64,000 bases of DNA from Acanthosepion lycidas (GCA_963932145.1 OZ010588.1:99083512-99147511), one strand, 5' to 3'; numbered from the stretch's first letter, positions 44,204-54,424 are shown. Numbers and translations: made by a program. Notes: a model not told the origin generated them from the letters alone.

Positions 44204-44523
44204 AAAGAGCGATACTGGCAGATGGTGCGAACATCTAGAGAGCAAATAATTGCGACTTCTTCGGCTCAGGTTTTCTGCTAACATGAAGTGTATATTGAAT
44301 CAATGTCTACATCTGCTACAAAAAAGGTAGGTTCCTGTGTCATACCTGACAATATTTCTTCTCAGATTCTGTATTTCACGTTTATATATATAGAATTCTT
44401 CCGTGCATATTTCTGCAGAGACTTAGTGTACATAACTTTATTTGTATTTGCGATAGGAATAATTTGTAAAAAAGATTAGAATGAAGTAAATCTATATTTT
44501 TTAAGGTTTTATTGAAATTTTAT

Positions 44524-44772
44524 TTAAGTTTCTACATATCCTCCATCATTAGCAATACAAAGGGTAATACGATTTTGCAGTTCATGGAAAACATTTGCCA
44601 ACTGATTTACAGTAATGCCTGAAATCACATTAGTTATTTGAACCATTCCATCGGTGAAATGTTTAAATCTAAAATTACATTTTCCAAATTGCCTTATGCT
44701 ATTGCTTGGTGAATTCACTTCAGGTATTGTTGTAGTATACCTACGGACGATAATAGGCATGTCTCGATTCAC
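44524..44772 (-). pseudogene. Possible DDE transposase C-terminal fragment
   Basis: The minus frame ends ELQNRITLCIANDGGYVET-stop. That tail resembles C-termini of Tc1/mariner-superfamily transposases (RI..CI...GG..E). The upstream residues are less recognisable, and the 44725-44820 part is a dispersed repeat shared with 38.8 kb. Tentative. Confidence 0.3.
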
Positions 44773-45000
44773 ATAAATACAGTAGTAAATACTGTATGTT
44801 GGTCCAGAGTTAGAGATTCGTCTCCAGCTGAGCTGATCAAACTCTCTGCATCTGGGCAGAGAGGATGCCCAGACGAGGCTATGTGGGGCGTTTTGCAGAT
44901 ATTTGGAGCTACAGTTGGAGTTTCAATATTAAAACTAGATACATTAAACTTCCTAACATTTTTTACAGATTCTTTCCATAGCAAATACAAATAAAGTTAT

Positions 45001-45175
45001 AAATTCACCGGGGTAGATTGTTCTATATTCAAATGACATGACTCTTCCTGATGTCTCAATTAGCTCCCTTTAACTCAAGTTTCTCTTCACCATTGCAGTT
45101 GCCAGGTATTGAACTCACAACTCTTTTGCTCAAGTCAATTGATCCAACCAACGCTTTTGCCCACCGGGGTATCTG
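45001..45175 (-). repeat. Foldback SINE scrap
   Basis: GGGGTAGATTGTTCTA, CAGGTATTGAACTCACAACT and AACGCTTTTGCCCAC are diverged forms of the SINE arm including its reversed B box. Confidence 0.5.
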
Positions 45176-45480
45176 TCTTTAAGGACATCATTGTATGAAT
45201 TTTGGGAATCATAAATTAGACGAGTGAACATGGTATAAAACAGAAAATGCTCAAGGGCATTTCTGGGAACAGAAATAATTGTAGAGGATAAATTTATGAT
45301 TGGGGATTGTATGAATAATGAATAAAGAATATGTCCGGAGTTCAATAAGTGAAGAAGAAATACCATGAATTATGAAAAAAAAAAAAAAAAACTCTGATGA
45401 TTGGTGGCCGGCAAAAATCTTACGTTTTTGGTCGGCAAAATTGTTAATTAATATTTTCGGTTGTTTAATTTTAAAATATG

Positions 45481-45650
45481 TCACTGTTGTCTAGTGGTTA
45501 AAACATTGTTGATTTGTTAAGTATTTAATCTTCTGATAACAACAGCGATTGGTGGGAAAGTCACTGATAACTATTCTCGCACGTCCTCGAAGTGAAGATT
45601 AAGCAAAAGGAATAAAACATCTCAGAACAGCTGTCACGTGCATTTCGTCG
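45481..45650 (+). repeat. tRNA-derived SINE-like element
   Basis: TGTTGTCTAGTGGTTAAAAC matches an RNA polymerase III A box (TRGYNNARNGG). The B box is degraded. Single copy in the window. Confidence 0.35.
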
Positions 45651-45933
45651 AACTGAAAAATTGAAATGGATAAATTCTGTATTAGTTTTTCGACGTTTCT
45701 TTTTGTGTAGTTGTCACATTTAAATTTCTACTTCCGACATGAACACAATCTATACAGGGGTTGAATAAGATTGACTAATTTCGTCGGTTGAAATAAGCTA
45801 ACCTCCCCTATCACGTGATTCATTATTTTAATTTGTATTAATTCTTTGCACTGTAATAATAAATACATTTTTGTGGATCAGTTTTATATTACCAAGATCC
45901 ATTTGAATAATATACCAACGGATTTATTACCTT

Positions 45934-45936
<3 letters not shown>

Positions 45937-45994
<58 letters not shown>

Positions 45995-46211
45995 AATTAA
46001 ATAATTGAGAAAGTGCCAACATTGTAAGGTTCTATGACTATAATTTATTTCACCAGAAAATATATTTGGTGAAATAAATTGTAGTCAGGGAACCTTAAGG
46101 TTGTGACTTTCTTAATTGTTTAATTAATATTTACTTTGCTGTTATATTGATCTCTCTGGATTACATTCTCTTTGGAATTATCCACACGGATTACCAAATC
46201 CTTCATTACCT

Positions 46212-46276
<65 letters not shown>
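45937..46276. repeat. (TA)n - hairpin - (TA)n block
   Basis: Two (TA)n runs (45937-45991 and 46214-46276) surround a long imperfect hairpin (45993-46130; arms start ATTAAATAATTGAGAAAGTG and close with CTTTCTTAATTGTTTAAT). Both (TA)n runs are preceded by similar words (GGATTTATTACCTTTAC and CAAATCCTTCATTACCTTAC). A tail CTGGATTACATTCTCTTTGG is shared with 16.5 kb. Confidence 0.75.
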
Positions 46277-46278
<2 letters not shown>

Positions 46279-46569
46279 CATGTTAAACGTTATTTTTTAG
46301 TGGATACTCGTATTTGAACGGGCGATGCGTTTATTTATTAAACAGTGTATTTATTTATTTTCTTATGAATGTTCGAGAAATCTTATTAAAGAACAATTTG
46401 CGCTCTTTGGCACGATATGAACCTGTGTTCCCCAGGGAAGATTGAGCTACAGTTAAGCCCAGTATTCTTTAACATACTAGTCTATGTAGAACAGTTTATT
46501 TATTTATTTTCGTCTACCAGCTTGATATATGATTATTCAAGAAAAATCATAGTTAATGTGATCAAAATG

Positions 46570-46573
<4 letters not shown>

Positions 46574-46635
<62 letters not shown>
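46574..46635. repeat. (TA)n microsatellite
   Basis: Pure TA run of about 62 bases. Confidence 0.95.
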
Positions 46636-46638
<3 letters not shown>

Positions 46639-46758
46639 GAAAAATAGCTTTAAGGTGTGCTATATTTGTGGGATAAATTGCTCAATATTAGAGTTAGAGC
46701 GCATGTAAATATAAGTATAAAAGTGAATATTGAAGTCAACACTCATAGGCAAAAGGCT

Positions 46759-46813
46759 GTTTCATGCTAGGGGGAATCGTCTGGCCGCCTGACGATTGCG
46801 CCTCGCATGAAAC
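46759..46813. other. Two-tier stem-loop
   Basis: GTTTCATGC pairs with GCATGAAAC (outer 9 bp) and AATCGTC with GACGATT (inner 7 bp) around the loop TGGCCGCCT. Function unknown; it may be part of a retroelement UTR. Confidence 0.6.
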
Positions 46814-47073
46814 CAATCTTCACTTTCTGGTCTTGATAGAGTTCATAATTGTTTACACAGGTTTGCTGCTGATTATGAATTATCCACAATACAATGTCTT
46901 TCCCGCATTCGAAAAATTACAATCTTGCTGCTGCTCTAATGTTCCATACATCGAAAATATTCAAAAAAGCTACATTCTTTAGTTTCTCCATTTCATACCT
47001 TCACAGCTAGGAACAAAAACGACACATACACACGTTCGATTCATCCTCATTTTTTTCATATTCTTTTGCTAAG

Positions 47074-47112
47074 AAAGCTCAGTGTCGATCGTCATGATCG
47101 ACACTGAGCTTT
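47074..47112. other. Perfect 17-bp hairpin with 5-base loop
   Basis: AAAGCTCAGTGTCGATC, loop GTCAT, then its exact complement. GC content is higher than the surroundings. Confidence 0.85.
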
Positions 47113-47260
47113 TCTTTCTGAGGACTGCTGCTTTGTGGAACAAGCTCCTGAGAGGTTGCTTCCTCGTTCACTGCAATATCCGTTATCTGTCCTATATATT
47201 CTCAAGAGGTTCTGCACTTACTTCATCCTCTTACGGCTACAAAAGAAACCAATTTAGTAA
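47100..47260 (+). pseudogene. CR1-like LINE C-terminal fragment
   Basis: LRTAALWNKLLRGCFLVHCN matches the RTAxLWNxLPxxCFPxxYN segment at the C-terminus of CR1/Jockey-type LINEs that also appears at 53.9-54.1 (minus) and 54.6-54.7 kb (plus). Decays into unrecognisable sequence by 47260. Confidence 0.6.
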
Positions 47261-47454
47261 ATTCTAGCTAGAATGGCTCTTGGGTCTTCTATTGGGAAAG
47301 CATTTTTGAAACAATCAGCATACAGATGTAATATTTATTTTAGAGAGTGACCTTCCCTGCAGCCAAAACATTGATCCTCGTCAGAGAGCCGAGTCAATAA
47401 ATAGATTCATATATGAAGTATTTAAAGATTTTTGACGCTTACTATATAAAATCA

Positions 47455-47550
47455 TAATAATAATAATAATGATAATAATAATAGTGAGAAGAGGAAGAAG
47501 AAGAAGAAGAAGAAGGAAGAAAAGGAAGAAGAAGAAGAAGAAAGAAGAAG
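47455..47550. repeat. (AAT)n then (AAG)n-rich stretch
   Basis: ATAATAATAAT followed by GAAGAAGAAG units with interruptions. Confidence 0.85.
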
Positions 47551-47554
47551 ATTT

Positions 47555-48086
47555 TATCGACACATTGTTCTTGTATTTTATGAACCTGCCATGAATAGGG
47601 AAAATAGCTTAATTAATATCAAGACGCTTAAAGCGATAACATTTTAATTCTCAATCAATTCCTTACCATTTTCTTGTGATTTTGGTTTTAATTTCTTTTA
47701 CTGTTCATCAGCTTCCATTGCCCAGGCTCACCATCCCAGCATGCTTTTAACGCCAGAACTTCTTCCCCTAACAGCAATTACAATCAACAGACTCTTCTAT
47801 TTTTTTTTCAAACTCTAAATTGATGCACTTCCAGTTATCGAACGTGTAAAGCGTTTGAAATGTGGTCGTTTTTTTTCTATACCTTTTTTAAACATGAGTT
47901 TTTTTTTATGTTGTTGATAAGTTTCTTTTTCTCCACGAGAATTGTGTAAATAAGTTTTTTTCTTTTTTTTTATTCCTCCAAATATCGCCTGTTGAAAATT
48001 AAAGAGGAAGCAAGCAGAGGAGAAATTGCAAGTCTTCGGAATGGGAGGCCGGGGAAAATGCTGACGTGGCATATTAATTTTCTTCT

Positions 48087-48088
<2 letters not shown>
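47555..48088. other. no gene recognised
   Basis: Unassigned sequence with several T runs. The minus frame that crosses it is only open because it enters the TAA tract. Confidence 0.5.

Positions 48089-48139
<51 letters not shown>
48089..48139. repeat. (ATT)n, 3' side of R4 copy 7
   Basis: Pure ATT run preceding the inverted R4 3' UTR. Confidence 0.95.
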
Positions 48140-48292
48140 TCCTTTGATTTCTGGTGTATACTCATTTCTTTTCGAGTCCCAACAAGAGACCTAAGGCCAC
48201 AAACAACATCATGACATTTTCCACTGAGTATTTATTTTTTAAATCACACAGGTTTTACATAGCCCTTCGTACGGTGTGCAGTCTGTAAGGAT
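48140..48292 (-). mobile_element. R4/Dong-type LINE, copy 7 (3' UTR only)
   Basis: Minus-oriented, extremely 5'-truncated copy: only the last ORF codons and 3' UTR (CCTTTGATTTCTGGTGTATA, GACCTAAGG, CATGACATTTTCCACTGA). Bounded by ATT tracts on both sides. Confidence 0.9.
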
Positions 48293-48320
48293 GATTATTA
48301 TTATTATTATTATTATTATT
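48293..48320. repeat. (ATT)n joining R4 copies 7 and 8
   Basis: Short ATT run between two inverted copies. Confidence 0.95.
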
Positions 48321-49041
48321 TTTATTTTCTTTGCTTTCTGGCGTTTACACATTTCTTTCCGGGTCCCACCCAGGGACCTAAGGTTAGAAATGGCATCATG
48401 ACATTTTTCACTGACAAAAAAAAAAAAAAAAAAAAATTACATAGATAGAGCCCTTCGTAAAGTGTGGGCTGTACTTGTCAGAACAATTTTTTGTATCTCC
48501 TTGAGGCATGGGCTTCCAGGAATCCCTGCAATTAGTCTACTGCAATCTTTTCCAACCAGTCCTAGGGCTCCAACTACAACAGGGATTGTTGATGTTCCCA
48601 TATGCCACATTTTCGAGACCTCTATTTCAAGGTCCTTGTATTTTGACAGCTTTTTGAATATCTTCAAAGATACATTGCAGTCAGCAGGGACTGCCATATC
48701 AATAAGGAGGCACCGTTTTTGTTTGTGGTCTTTAATAACAATATCTGGTCGGTTGGCCTTGATTGTTCTGTCAGTGTGGATTGTGTAGTCCCATAGAATT
48801 GTAACAGGTCCTATCTCCGTAACTGGGTCTGGGTGGTGTTGGTACCAGTTTCTTTCAGTTTCCTTCCCGTAGAAGTTGCAGATTTTCCAGTGCAGATATT
48901 GGCCCACTCTGTCATGTCGGGTTTTATATTCAGTGGGTGCCAACATCGTGCAACCTGATACAAGATGATCAATCGTTTCTGGATATTTATCACAGAATCT
49001 GCATTTTGGGCTGACACAATATTTTAGTATATGTGCTTGAT
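48321..49041 (-). mobile_element. R4/Dong-type LINE, copy 8 (intact endonuclease domain)
   Basis: Minus-oriented copy truncated just before the zinc motif. It carries CRFCDKYPETIDHL (one frame shifted from the rest) followed by an uninterrupted 169-codon frame (48946-48437) with ANRPDIVIKDHKQK and CLLIDMAVP, then RRALSM-stop and the 3' UTR. The youngest-looking copy in the window. Confidence 0.92.
48437..48946 (-). CDS. Restriction-like endonuclease domain of R4 copy 8 (partial)
   Basis: Open frame of 169 codons starting at an internal methionine; not a separate gene but the C-terminal part of the R4 polyprotein. RPDIVIKDHKQ and LLIDMAV provide the PD...D of the PD-(D/E)xK fold that nicks target DNA. 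Downstream KYKDLEIEVSKMWHMGTSTI and LKEIQKIVLTSTAHTLRRAL are conserved in the other copies. It lacks the RT domain, so it cannot act alone. Confidence 0.8.
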   Translation of the reverse strand: MLAPTEYKTRHDRVGQYLHWKICNFYGKETERNWYQHHPDPVTEIGPVTILWDYTIHTDRTIKANRPDIVIKDHKQKRCLLIDMAVPADCNVSLKIFKKLSKYKDLEIEVSKMWHMGTSTIPVVVGALGLVGKDCSRLIAGIPGSPCLKEIQKIVLTSTAHTLRRALSM

Positions 49042-49042
49042 A

Positions 49043-49081
<39 letters not shown>
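49042..49081. repeat. (ATT)n joining R4 copies 8 and 9
   Basis: Pure ATT run at the junction of copies 8 and 9. Confidence 0.95.
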
Positions 49082-49450
49082 TCCTTTGATTTGTGGTGTA
49101 TAATCATTTCCTTTCGAGTCCCAACCAGAGACTTGTGAACAGAAATGGCATCATGACATTTTCTACTGACCAATTAAAAGAAAACAAAAAATAACACATA
49201 TATTACACAGATAAAACCCTTCGTAAGGTGTGGGCTGTACTCATAAGAACAATTTTTTGTATTTCTTTAAGGCATGGGCTACCAGGAAACCCTTCAATTA
49301 GTCTACTGGAATATTTTGCAACCAATGTTATGGTCCCAAATACTACGGGGATTGTTGATGTTCCCATGTGCCACATTTTTGAGATTTCGATTTCAAGATC
49401 CTTGTATTTTTGTAGCTTTTTGAAACCTGCAGGAATTACCATATCATTAA

Positions 49451-49451
<1 letters not shown>
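49082..49451 (-). mobile_element. R4/Dong-type LINE, copy 9 (3' fragment)
   Basis: Covers the end of the endonuclease region (79 open codons, KYKDLEIEISKMWHMGTSTI legible) and the 3' UTR. Truncated at its 5' end in the next ATT tract. Confidence 0.9.

Positions 49452-49499
<48 letters not shown>
49452..49499. repeat. (ATT)n, 5' side of R4 copy 9
   Basis: Pure ATT run closing the minus-strand concatemer. Confidence 0.95.
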
Positions 49500-49500
49500 G

Positions 49501-49690
49501 TCTGCATATTCTTCTGAGATTAGGTATTGTAATTATTTACACTATTTGGACAGTTGTCTTGATTTTTATTGCCATATTCACGACATTTTGGCCGTTGTAT
49601 GCTGCGGACTTCTTGACGGGATACTTGTTGAAACCTCGATCGAACCCTTTAGTCCACGGGGAATAGATTGTTCTAATCCCAGAAGTCATG
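49501..49690 (-). repeat. Foldback SINE arm, diverged partial copy
   Basis: TTCTGAGATTAGGTATTGTA, TTTACACTATTTGGACAGTT, TTTGGCCGTTGTATGC and CGATCGAACCCTTTAGTCC parallel the SINE left arm. Confidence 0.65.
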
Positions 49691-49860
49691 TTTTTCTCCT
49701 TCTCATTTACCGTCAATCTGTCCTTTGTGTATCAAATTTCCGAAGTATTGCTTCCTCATTATGCGACCCAGAAATTCCAGCTGAATTTTCCTGAATTTTG
49801 CGCAAACTCAGCTTTTCATTTCTGACTCGATACACGCTTTAGTATAACCTAATGTTTTAT
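49690..49860 (-). pseudogene. RTE-like LINE C-terminal scrap
   Basis: The minus strand reads QLEFLGRIMRK and NLIHKGQIDGK, the LGxIMRK...L.L.G.IEGKR segment of the LINE copies at 3.5 and 37.3 kb. Confidence 0.65.
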
Positions 49861-49864
49861 TACC

Positions 49865-50340
49865 CGTTAAACATCATGTTAGAAATGCTGAATTTAATTA
49901 CCTGAAAAATTAGCATTCACTCTGAAATGCAGATGCGACTTGAGGCGCCATTTAAATTCTCATCCGACATTTTGGCAGCAGTCATGGCTTCGATAACGGA
50001 TTCCTTGTTGATTAAATGGATGATCTTTTGTAGTATCTCTACTCTGTTTCTGCAAAATGCATTTAATTTTCTTCCTTGTAAATGAAGCGTTAATTATCGT
50101 AGCCATCAGAGAATGTGTCGATCCGCCCTGTTTTGATAGGAGGGGAGAGAAATTTCGTGTGCAAAAATGTACATAAATAAACAGGCTTGACCTTTTAAAA
50201 ATTTCAATATAATTATTTCTACTTTAATTTTAAAGATTGGTTTTAAAAAAAAAACGTACTCTTAATTTTACTTTATAACGATTTACGAAGCGTAACTCTG
50301 GCAGAAGAAAGTGAGGATGAAACTATTTTACTTCTTTCTT
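49865..50340. other. no gene recognised
   Basis: AT-rich unassigned spacer. Confidence 0.5.
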
Positions 50341-50344
50341 TCTA

Positions 50345-50601
50345 TGTGCCATGTTTTTTTCAGGATGTAGGCGATCATGGCTCTCCAATTCCCTGTATCC
50401 CTTGCTGCTCTCAAAAAGTTATTTCCTTATGTCACCCTTCCCAGACTACGCTCTGTCATCCACTTGCTTAAGGCCGCTAGGTATGTCCTGTTGTTTGCCT
50501 TTTATCTCTTTCTCTCTATTAGACCCGTGAGTATCAGATTCTCCAGGTCCTCCTTCGTCTTTATGAGTCTCAGCTACTTCAGCTGCCTCTTCATGATGTA
50601 T
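50345..50601 (-). pseudogene. RTE-like LINE C-terminus, part 1
   Basis: Closely parallels 615-880: TTTTTTCAGGATGTAGGCGA, ATCATGGCTCTCC, CATCCACTTGCTTAAG and AGACCCGTGAGTATCAGATT all recur. It is interrupted at about 50602 by a foldback SINE and resumes at 51355. Confidence 0.75.
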
Positions 50602-51344
50602 AAACCTGCTCATTTTACATCTTTCTCACCATATTTCTTACAACGTTTCTTTCAGACTGTTCTAGTTCCACGTGCCCTGTCTAATAGACGTCAGTTATCA
50701 GTTATCTCCTTCTTAATTCCCTTTTCAAATTCTCAACCGACTTATCCAGGTATTGAACTCCCACTCTTTGTGTGCTGAAACTGCATCTAACTAACGCTTT
50801 TATCCACTGTGTCATGTGTCATTGACGACATCTGTTTATTAATTTCTGGGTATTATTAATCTAATGTATCAGCGACAATTTTTTATCATTGCATTCTTTT
50901 TTTTTTTTACCAGAGCTCATATTGCAATTTTTATTGTTATTATCGCTTTTCTCTGGCATTCCTTATTACTGGTTCCTATATTGTATTCATTTCTATGCTT
51001 GGTCGGCCCAGGAGATCTTTGTGGCCTAGCATATGTGCTGATTCCTTAAGTTTACGAATTTTCCAATGGTGTTCTTTGTCTATGATTTCAATACCTGGTT
51101 AAGGCGGTTGAGAACTTGGAGAGGGCATTAAGCAGGAGAAAACTGATAACTGACACCCATTAGATATGGCAGGTGGAACTGGAATAGTCTGCCCCAGTTA
51201 GCGAAATAAAGGATTCAGTTCGACATTACAACCACTTAAAGAAGGCCGGTGCGTACATCCGCCGAATTGAAGGCGACAAAGATAAGGGCAATAATCCGAA
51301 TAATGTAAATAGTGTACATAATACCTCATCTCAGAAATATAGAC
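50602..51344. mobile_element. Foldback SINE element, copy C4 (inserted in LINE)
   Basis: Left arm 50612-50830 (GACTGTTCTAGTTCCACGTG, reversed B box ATTGAACTCCCACTC), central spacer, right arm 51085-51344 (AACTTGGAGAGG, GACACCCATTAGA, TCTCAGAAATATAGACA). Flanked by AAACCTGCTC and AAACCTCCTC, a probable target duplication, with LINE sequence continuing on both sides. Confidence 0.75.
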
Positions 51345-51430
51345 AAACCTCCTCGCTGTTTGTATCCTCTCTAAGACCTCATCGTTGAGCTTCAGACGTA
51401 ATTGATCTCGAAATTCTCCTAATATTTTAC
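51345..51430 (-). pseudogene. RTE-like LINE C-terminus, part 2
   Basis: GTTTGTATCCTCTCTAAGAC and CTCATCGTTG match 884-912, directly continuing the LINE broken at 50601. Confidence 0.7.
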
Positions 51431-51434
51431 CTTT

Positions 51435-51945
51435 TACCTGAGGATTCTTTAAGCAGTTTAAAGCTAAATAGATTTTATCCCTTTGCAGTTGTTCTGATTA
51501 TTTTCGCTTTTGTAGCCTTTCATTCTTCCTTCAGTAAAGCCACACTATTCAGGTGAGTTTGAAATTGTTTATACACTACGCTTTAGTGACCGTATTGTTA
51601 TTACTTGACACCCCCTCTTAGTTAGATACCTCCGACGGGAGGAGGATATCTGCAGTTGGGAGACACACATATTTCTTCAGGTTATGAGGTAGAAAGATTC
51701 CTGGAAATAGTCCCGAATGCATAAACCAGAAAAGGGATATCTTGAGCTGCTGCTTTATAAATGATTATCTTAGTCACATCGTATTACCTCTGTATTTTCG
51801 CCTCCTCCATTGACACGATGTTCCCATCCCAAAGCATCAAGACTTCTGTCAGGATTTAGTCTTGGGTGTGTTTTTGCACAAATCTGACATCAAATTGATT
51901 TCTCTCTAATCACTTGTCAGTCAAGATAATCGCATTCTATGTGAG
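51435..51945. other. no gene recognised
   Basis: Probable further LINE decay at the start, then unassigned sequence. Confidence 0.4.
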
Positions 51946-51946
51946 T

Positions 51947-53815
51947 TTATCATTATTATTATTTCTTTTTTAATTTCCTTTATACAGAGATATTCTTCCA
52001 GGTCCCAACCAGAGACCTAAGGTCAAAAGTGGCTTCATGATCTTTTCCAATGAGTACTTTGGTAAATTCATATATATTTTACATAGATAAATATGTGTAA
52101 GCTATACTTGTACAATGATTAGTATTTATTTAATGCCTGGGCTAACAGGAATCCCTTCAATGAGTCTACCGGATTCTACGGGGGATTCAAAAGTAACTGG
52201 AATTATTGATGTACACACGAGCCACATTTCTGAAATTTCAAATAAAAGATCATTGTATCTGTCTATATTTTTGACATGAGATATTATGTACATTATTTAC
52301 ATTATTCGGACTATTGTCCTCATCTTTGTCGCCATATTTAGTACAAAGTTTCGGCCGTTATACACTCCGGCCTTCTTCAGGTGGTTTTAATGTCGAACTT
52401 AACCCTATATTTCGCTCACTGAAGTAGACTAATTTATTTCCATGTACCATGTTTAATATCAGGTATCTCCTGTTAATTTCCCTCTGAAAGTTCTCCACTG
52501 CCTTAACCGGGTATTGAACTCACACTCTTTGGGTCCTCTCACTGGATCAGACCAACGCCTTAATTCGCTTTAGCACCCTGTATCTCGTTACCTTTATTGC
52601 CATAATGACCCACTGTGCCATGTGCACAGTAGATAAAGACGTTGGTTAGATCCAGTAAACGGCTCCAAAAATGGGAGTTCAATACCCGGTTAAGGTATTG
52701 GAAAGGGGAATTAACGGGAGATAACTGATAACTGACATCCATTAATCATGGCACTTGGAACTAGAACCGTCAATCATTTTACGATTTAAATGTCAAATTG
52801 TTTTCAACCGTGTAAGTGTTTATAGAGTGTGTGGAAACCAGAGCTTATTTCAATAATAATTGCTAAACTTATTGACCTGCAAACTGATATCAATATTTGG
52901 GGACACCCATTATATAATTATTGTTATTTTATTACGGCGTTTGATCTAAGTAATATTGTATAATGTGTGTTCTTATAATTATTGCATCAAACTGTATAGC
53001 AAATACAAATTTTATGTAAATATTAATAAAATTGAATTCACGCTGTCACTGGATCTAACTAACGCCTTTATCCACTGTTTCATGTGTCCTTGAGGACAGT
53101 AATGCCTGCTTAAGACAGTGTTAAACTTCACTTAAGCAGGTAATGATGTCATCAAGGACACATGGAACAGTGGATAAAGGCATTAAATCTAGTGACAGGA
53201 CCTACACAGTGTAGGTTCAATACCCGGTTAAGGCAGTGGAGTCCTTGGAGAGGTGAATTAACAGGAGATAAATGATAACTGACATCCATTAAACATGGCA
53301 CGTGGAACTAGAAAATTTTTCCGCTGTGAGCGGCATAAAGGGTTCAGTTCGACATTCCAACCACCTGAAGACATGTTCTTTAGACCTGTGGCACAAAGAT
53401 GAGGACAATAGTTCGAATAATGAAAAGATCATTGTATTTTGATAATTTTTTGGTGATCTTCAAAGATATATCACATTCTGCATGGACTACCATACCAATA
53501 AGAATGCGCATTCAGTTTTCCTGTGCTTTGATCGCGACGACAGAGTGATTAGCTTTAATTGTTCTCTCAGTATATATTGTAAATTCACATGTAATTCTTA
53601 CAAGTCCTATCATTGTAACCGGGTCTGGGTGATATTCATACCAATTTTTTACAGTTTCCTTCCCGTAAGAGCATATCTTCTTCTGCAGATACTGACCCAC
53701 ACTACCATGCCGAGTTTTATATTACAGTGGATGATAACACCATAAATTTGATGGTCAATTGTTTCTAGATTTATATCGCAGAATCTGCATTTTCAGTTTA
53801 ACACAATTTTTCACT
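51947..53815 (-). mobile_element. R4/Dong-type LINE, copy 10 (split by foldback SINE)
   Basis: The 3' UTR and end of the ORF lie at 51947-52258 after a short ATT run. The coding sequence continues at 53423-53815 (plus-strand words CTTCAAAGATATATCACATT, ACCGGGTCTGGGTGATATTC, GCAGAATCTGCATTT). The two halves are separated by a 1.16-kb foldback SINE flanked by a 15-base duplication of R4 sequence. The copy is old and truncated near the zinc motif. Confidence 0.88.
52259..53422. mobile_element. Foldback SINE element, copy C5 (with target duplication)
   Basis: Contains two inverted pairs: minus arm 52259-52625 with plus arm 52620-52770, an AT-rich spacer, then minus arm 53040-53105 and plus arm 53140-53422. 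Ends are CTGTCTATATTTTTGACATG and ...GGACAATAGTTCGAATAATG. Flanked by AAAAGATCATTGTAT at 52244-52258 and 53423-53437, lying inside R4 copy 10. This establishes the family as mobile with a 15-base duplication. Confidence 0.85.
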
Positions 53816-53829
53816 GTGTGTTTTTTCAA

Positions 53830-54320
53830 CCATTTCACCCCAAGTAAGGCGTGAGTGCCACTATCACGCAAGGCCTTACAGAGAAAGAGGGCAAGAGTTG
53901 TGATCGAGGAAATGACGAAGAGAAGAACGGAGAATTAGATCAAGACATCTGAAGATTGACATAGCATTTGAATAATTGATTATAGCTATCAGAGAAGCAA
54001 GTAAGAGGAAGGTAGTTCCACAGACAGGAAGGGCGAGACATGAAGCTATTGGAGCAGAAGAGACGGCTGCATTTAACCGTTTAGACAGTGAAAGGGTGGG
54101 ACTGAAATGCCAACCTAGGAACACGGTTAAATTCATGAAGTTTGGGAACTAGTGAAAGTAGCTCGTCGGAGCAGTTACCGTAAAAATATTTGTAAAGACA
54201 GAGGGCAGTGACGGTACGTCTGTGAGAAAGCGACAGTAGACGAACATTTTGTCGAGAGCCTTGAGACGAACAGCGGGGAATCCAGACCATATACGGTGGA
54301 GCTATTGCTTCCATCAGGAT
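53830..54320 (-). pseudogene. CR1-like LINE C-terminus and 3' tail
   Basis: Minus-strand pieces in order: LSLSHRRTVTALCLYKYFYG, LVPKLHEFNRVPRLAFQSHP, then after a frameshift FCSNSFMSRPSCLWNYLP and CFSDSYNQLFK, then the tail ending with AAGTAAGGCG on the plus strand. SNSFFxRTAxLWNxLP is the hallmark C-terminal segment of CR1/Jockey-type LINEs. Confidence 0.75.
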
Positions 54321-54424
54321 ATTATTTTATTTTGGATAAATATCACCGCTAATTATTGTCAGCTACCCACCTAATAGATTCCAAAATAAGATACCCGGAA
54401 TTTGGGGGTTTTCTCAAATCAGAA

